Source of the DNA: Candidatus Segatella albertsiae
GTDB lineage: Bacteria; Bacteroidota; Bacteroidia; Bacteroidales; Bacteroidaceae
Assembly (NCBI GenBank): GCA_002451555.1
Contig: DKCU01000077.1
Span: 35,960-51,777 of the forward strand
Direction of reading: 5' to 3'
DNA length: 15,818 nt
Numbering within the stretch: the first letter of the stretch is position 1; each line of letters begins with the position of its first letter. Below, one piece after another: positions 13,961 through 15,818 of the stretch. Below the pieces are notes generated by a model. It was not told the DNA's origin, did no database searches, and saw nothing but the letters and a program-made list of their open reading frames with translations. Both the position numbers and the translations under genes were made by a program.

Positions 13961-14019
13961 CAAAAAAAATAGCAGACTAGGGCAAGAAAATTATAGGTTC
14001 TTCTCAAATTTTAGTACAT

Positions 14020-14884
14020 TTATGTATCTAAGTTTGAGGAGACCTTCAATTCCAAGAGAGGAATGCCTGCCCTTCCGCCCATAATTCTTTTGGCTGTTTT
14101 GATTTTGCAAACAGAGCCTTCAAGTACACCATTGTTCCATTTACAGTTGATAGAGTTCTTGATAGCTTGATAATCCTTAGTCAGCCCCTTGGCGAACTCT
14201 TCAATTTCTTCCTCACCACATCCTATTGCCATATTAATCCATTGGTACAAGTTCATCTTAGACTCCCCACTCAAAATCCCTTGGAATGTCGACATGTAAT
14301 ATGACAAGTCACCAACGCGGCTATCCGAAAGGAACATTTTTACAGAGAGTGTCTTTGGGTGATAGTTGAAATGCACAATTGAGTTCCAAAGATTAGACTC
14401 TTCCTTCTTTATAGTGTCCTTTCGTAGAAAATTATTGTACTCGTTCTTGTATTCTGCCATTTCCTTTTGCATTTTTCCCCTTAATAGGAAAAGGAGCTTT
14501 TTCAAATACTCTTTCTTGCTTGTAGAATGCAAGCCTTTAGCAATGACAGAATAATCCAAGGAGTTCTTGCACAGAATTCGTTTGGTGATAGCCTCTATAT
14601 TGCCATACCCCCAACGCTGCTCACCATTGAGCAAGCTTTCATAGGACGTATCTTTTAATTTTCCCATTTTTGTCCCACTGAATCCTGTTTTCTCATGGAT
14701 TTCCTTCAGCGACAGCCCCTGCTTAGCATATAGATGCATGAAGAGGTGCCAATCTGCTATTTTCTGCTTTCTTCGGGCATTCTTGCACATGGCATCCATA
14801 ACAGAATATATGTTGGAATAAAGCCAAATTTTATCTATTTGAGGGGCTTTGGGACCAATCATCCCTTGGGAGAGCAACTTTTTC
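14020..14884 (-). CDS. ISL3-family transposase, C-terminal part in the -1 frame
   Basis: This is the second half of the transposase, joined to the N-terminal part at the A5 run (14879-14883). The frame is open upstream to 15009, but there it reads the other frame's antithetical codons and is not family-like. Visible features are a basic helical stretch (YLKKLLFLLRGKMQKEMAEY) and the final catalytic block WNNGVLEGSVCKIKTAKRIMGG (the Glu of the DDE triad in LEG), followed by R-A-G and a short hydrophobic end. It stops at 14020, 24 nt inside the left end. It has no plausible start of its own near the junction, so it is made by frameshifting or not at all. Confidence 0.8.
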
Positions 14885-15722
14885 TCACCTGCAGGAACCA
14901 TCGCTGCAACTGTGGAAACACAGCACTCGTTAAGTTTTCGACAACATGAAACTTGTCTGTTATGACCTTTGCGTATGGCGCACCTTGCCTTATGGCCTTG
15001 ATAAAGCATATTCCCCTGTCACGTGTGATGCTCTTCAGGTTATGGTACTGCTCCAGTACTTTTGCAACGACTTTTGACTCTCTGGAGTCTATTAGCTCTA
15101 AAATCTTGTTTGTGTCGTGGTCTACGATGACGCTGCCATAAGAATGCCCTTTTCGCTTGGCGAAATCGTCTATGCCAATGTTTACAGCGGTACTAACAGG
15201 AGACTTTCCCGTCTTTATCAGATGATTTATACAAGTGTTTGGGCAACAGGTGATTCCCATCTTGCGCAATATATTTGAGGTTGATACGGAAGACATACGT
15301 AGGTGTAAGCGGTTCATCAATTCAATGCAGCTGATACTGAATCTCGCATATTTGTTCAACCAGCTGGGTTGTTGTTCTGTAAATATATGTTTCTCTGCCT
15401 TACAGAAGAAACGGCGCATATACAAGACCAATACAAATCGCTTGTTCACCAAAGGACGCATGGTCACGGTCCTTTTTTGCCAACCACGTGTATGAAAGGT
15501 TGGCTGGCCACAACGGTCGCAAAAAGCATGGCTAGCTGTACTCCTTAGCACTAGCTTAACTTCTAAAGGAGAGATTGTATAGTCTTCTATGATGAATCCT
15601 GTAATCTGAGGAAAGGCAGCTTTAAGAACGTTTTCTCCGACTACGGAAGCGTTTATTTCGGATTTTGTTTGGCTGTTTCCTACGTTTTTTATAACTTTGC
15701 ACTTGTTAGCGATTGTATCCAT
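14859..15722 (-). CDS. ISL3-family transposase, N-terminal part
   Basis: This part begins at the ATG at 15722 (MDTIANKCKVIKNVG); a TTG at 15773 would add 17 residues. A zinc-finger-like segment, AFCDRCGQPTFHTRGWQKR, matches the zf-ISL3 region. A helix-turn-helix part follows (SSVSTSNILRKMGI). The start of the DDE_Tnp_ISL3 domain (PF01610) then carries the first catalytic Asp in NIGIDDFAKRKGHSYGSV and the conserved TRDRGICFIKAIRQGAP and ITDKFHVVENL. The frame ends early at 14859 (SCSPKG stop), while the family-like sequence continues one frame back. The change must occur at or near AGA-AAA-AGT, a run of five A at 14879-14883. It is either a programmed -1 shift or an inactivating indel. Confidence 0.85.
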   Translation of the reverse strand: MDTIANKCKVIKNVGNSQTKSEINASVVGENVLKAAFPQITGFIIEDYTISPLEVKLVLRSTASHAFCDRCGQPTFHTRGWQKRTVTMRPLVNKRFVLVLYMRRFFCKAEKHIFTEQQPSWLNKYARFSISCIELMNRLHLRMSSVSTSNILRKMGITCCPNTCINHLIKTGKSPVSTAVNIGIDDFAKRKGHSYGSVIVDHDTNKILELIDSRESKVVAKVLEQYHNLKSITRDRGICFIKAIRQGAPYAKVITDKFHVVENLTSAVFPQLQRWFLQVRKSCSPKG

Positions 15723-15818
15723 TGTAAGCTTTGTTTTTATTGTCACTATAAACTTACAATTTTCGGGAGACAACCGCTAACATTTTAAATAAAACTTTCA
15801 CTAGTGTCTCTTAAAATT

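Larger units (their letters stand above)
13996..15818 (-). mobile_element. ISL3-family insertion sequence, right end just outside the window
   Basis: The left end is placed at GGTTCTTCTCAAATTTTA (13996), which resembles the GGCTCTTC-type ends of the ISL3 family. Reading inward from the window's right edge on the minus strand gives AATTTTAAGAG, which lines up with positions 12-18 of the left end. About 11 nt of the right end are therefore missing, and the element should end near 15829, for a length of about 1.83 kb. Family members duplicate 8 bp; here that would be AAATTATA at 13988-13995. The cargo is only the transposase, in two frames. Confidence 0.8.

Overview
The window reads as a chromosomal accessory stretch from a Bacteroidota bacterium, most likely Prevotellaceae (Prevotella/Segatella type). 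This is inferred from several upstream regions with the Bacteroidota promoter pattern (TTTG, about 20 nt, TAnnTTTG), from A-rich leaders with few strong Shine-Dalgarno sites, and from the gene families present: STN-containing outer-membrane beta-barrel proteins, ECF sigma/DUF4974 pairs, and AAA-ATPase_like/PD-(D/E)XK proteins. No rRNA, tRNA or CRISPR array was seen.

Layout. (1) 1-790, minus strand: an XRE-family regulator, a 115-aa stand-alone HipA N-terminal domain, and the first 17 codons of a third gene. This matches the three-part HipB-HipS-HipT toxin-antitoxin layout, and three copies of a probable operator lie upstream. (2) 834-2028, minus: an AAA-ATPase_like gene broken by a frameshift and missing its C-terminal nuclease domain. 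(3) 2122-7792, minus: a probable four-gene operon, transcribed in the order beta-barrel protein with STN domain, unknown lipoprotein, ECF sigma factor, DUF4974 anti-sigma-like membrane protein. It looks like a cell-surface signalling unit with the regulators at the distal end. (4) 7793-8226: divergent promoter region with two different tandem repeats. (5) 8227-9531: a YczE/YitT-type membrane protein (+) convergent with a secreted FMN-binding protein (-), sharing a bidirectional terminator. (6) 9776-10706: a promoter followed by a second, more decayed AAA-ATPase_like/PD-(D/E)XK pseudogene. (7) 10728-11669: a hairpin whose loop is an octamer array, a small ferredoxin-fold-like gene (-), a 28-nt direct repeat, and a 214-bp nested palindromic element. 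(8) 11670-13611, plus: a GNAT acetyltransferase and a 433-aa AraC regulator fused in frame to a NifX-type metal-cofactor domain with a His-rich tail. The two genes have closely similar upstream regions. (9) 13677-13960: a strong bidirectional terminator and an orphan promoter. (10) From 13996 to just past the window end: an ISL3-family insertion sequence whose transposase is split over two frames.

The sigma, anti-sigma, beta-barrel and lipoprotein genes probably act together, with the barrel's STN domain and the anti-sigma C-terminal domain on the periplasmic side. The XRE, HipS-like and HipT-like genes form a second unit that probably represses itself. The rest is a patchwork of single genes, decayed paralogues and repeats, as expected for a plastic genomic region.
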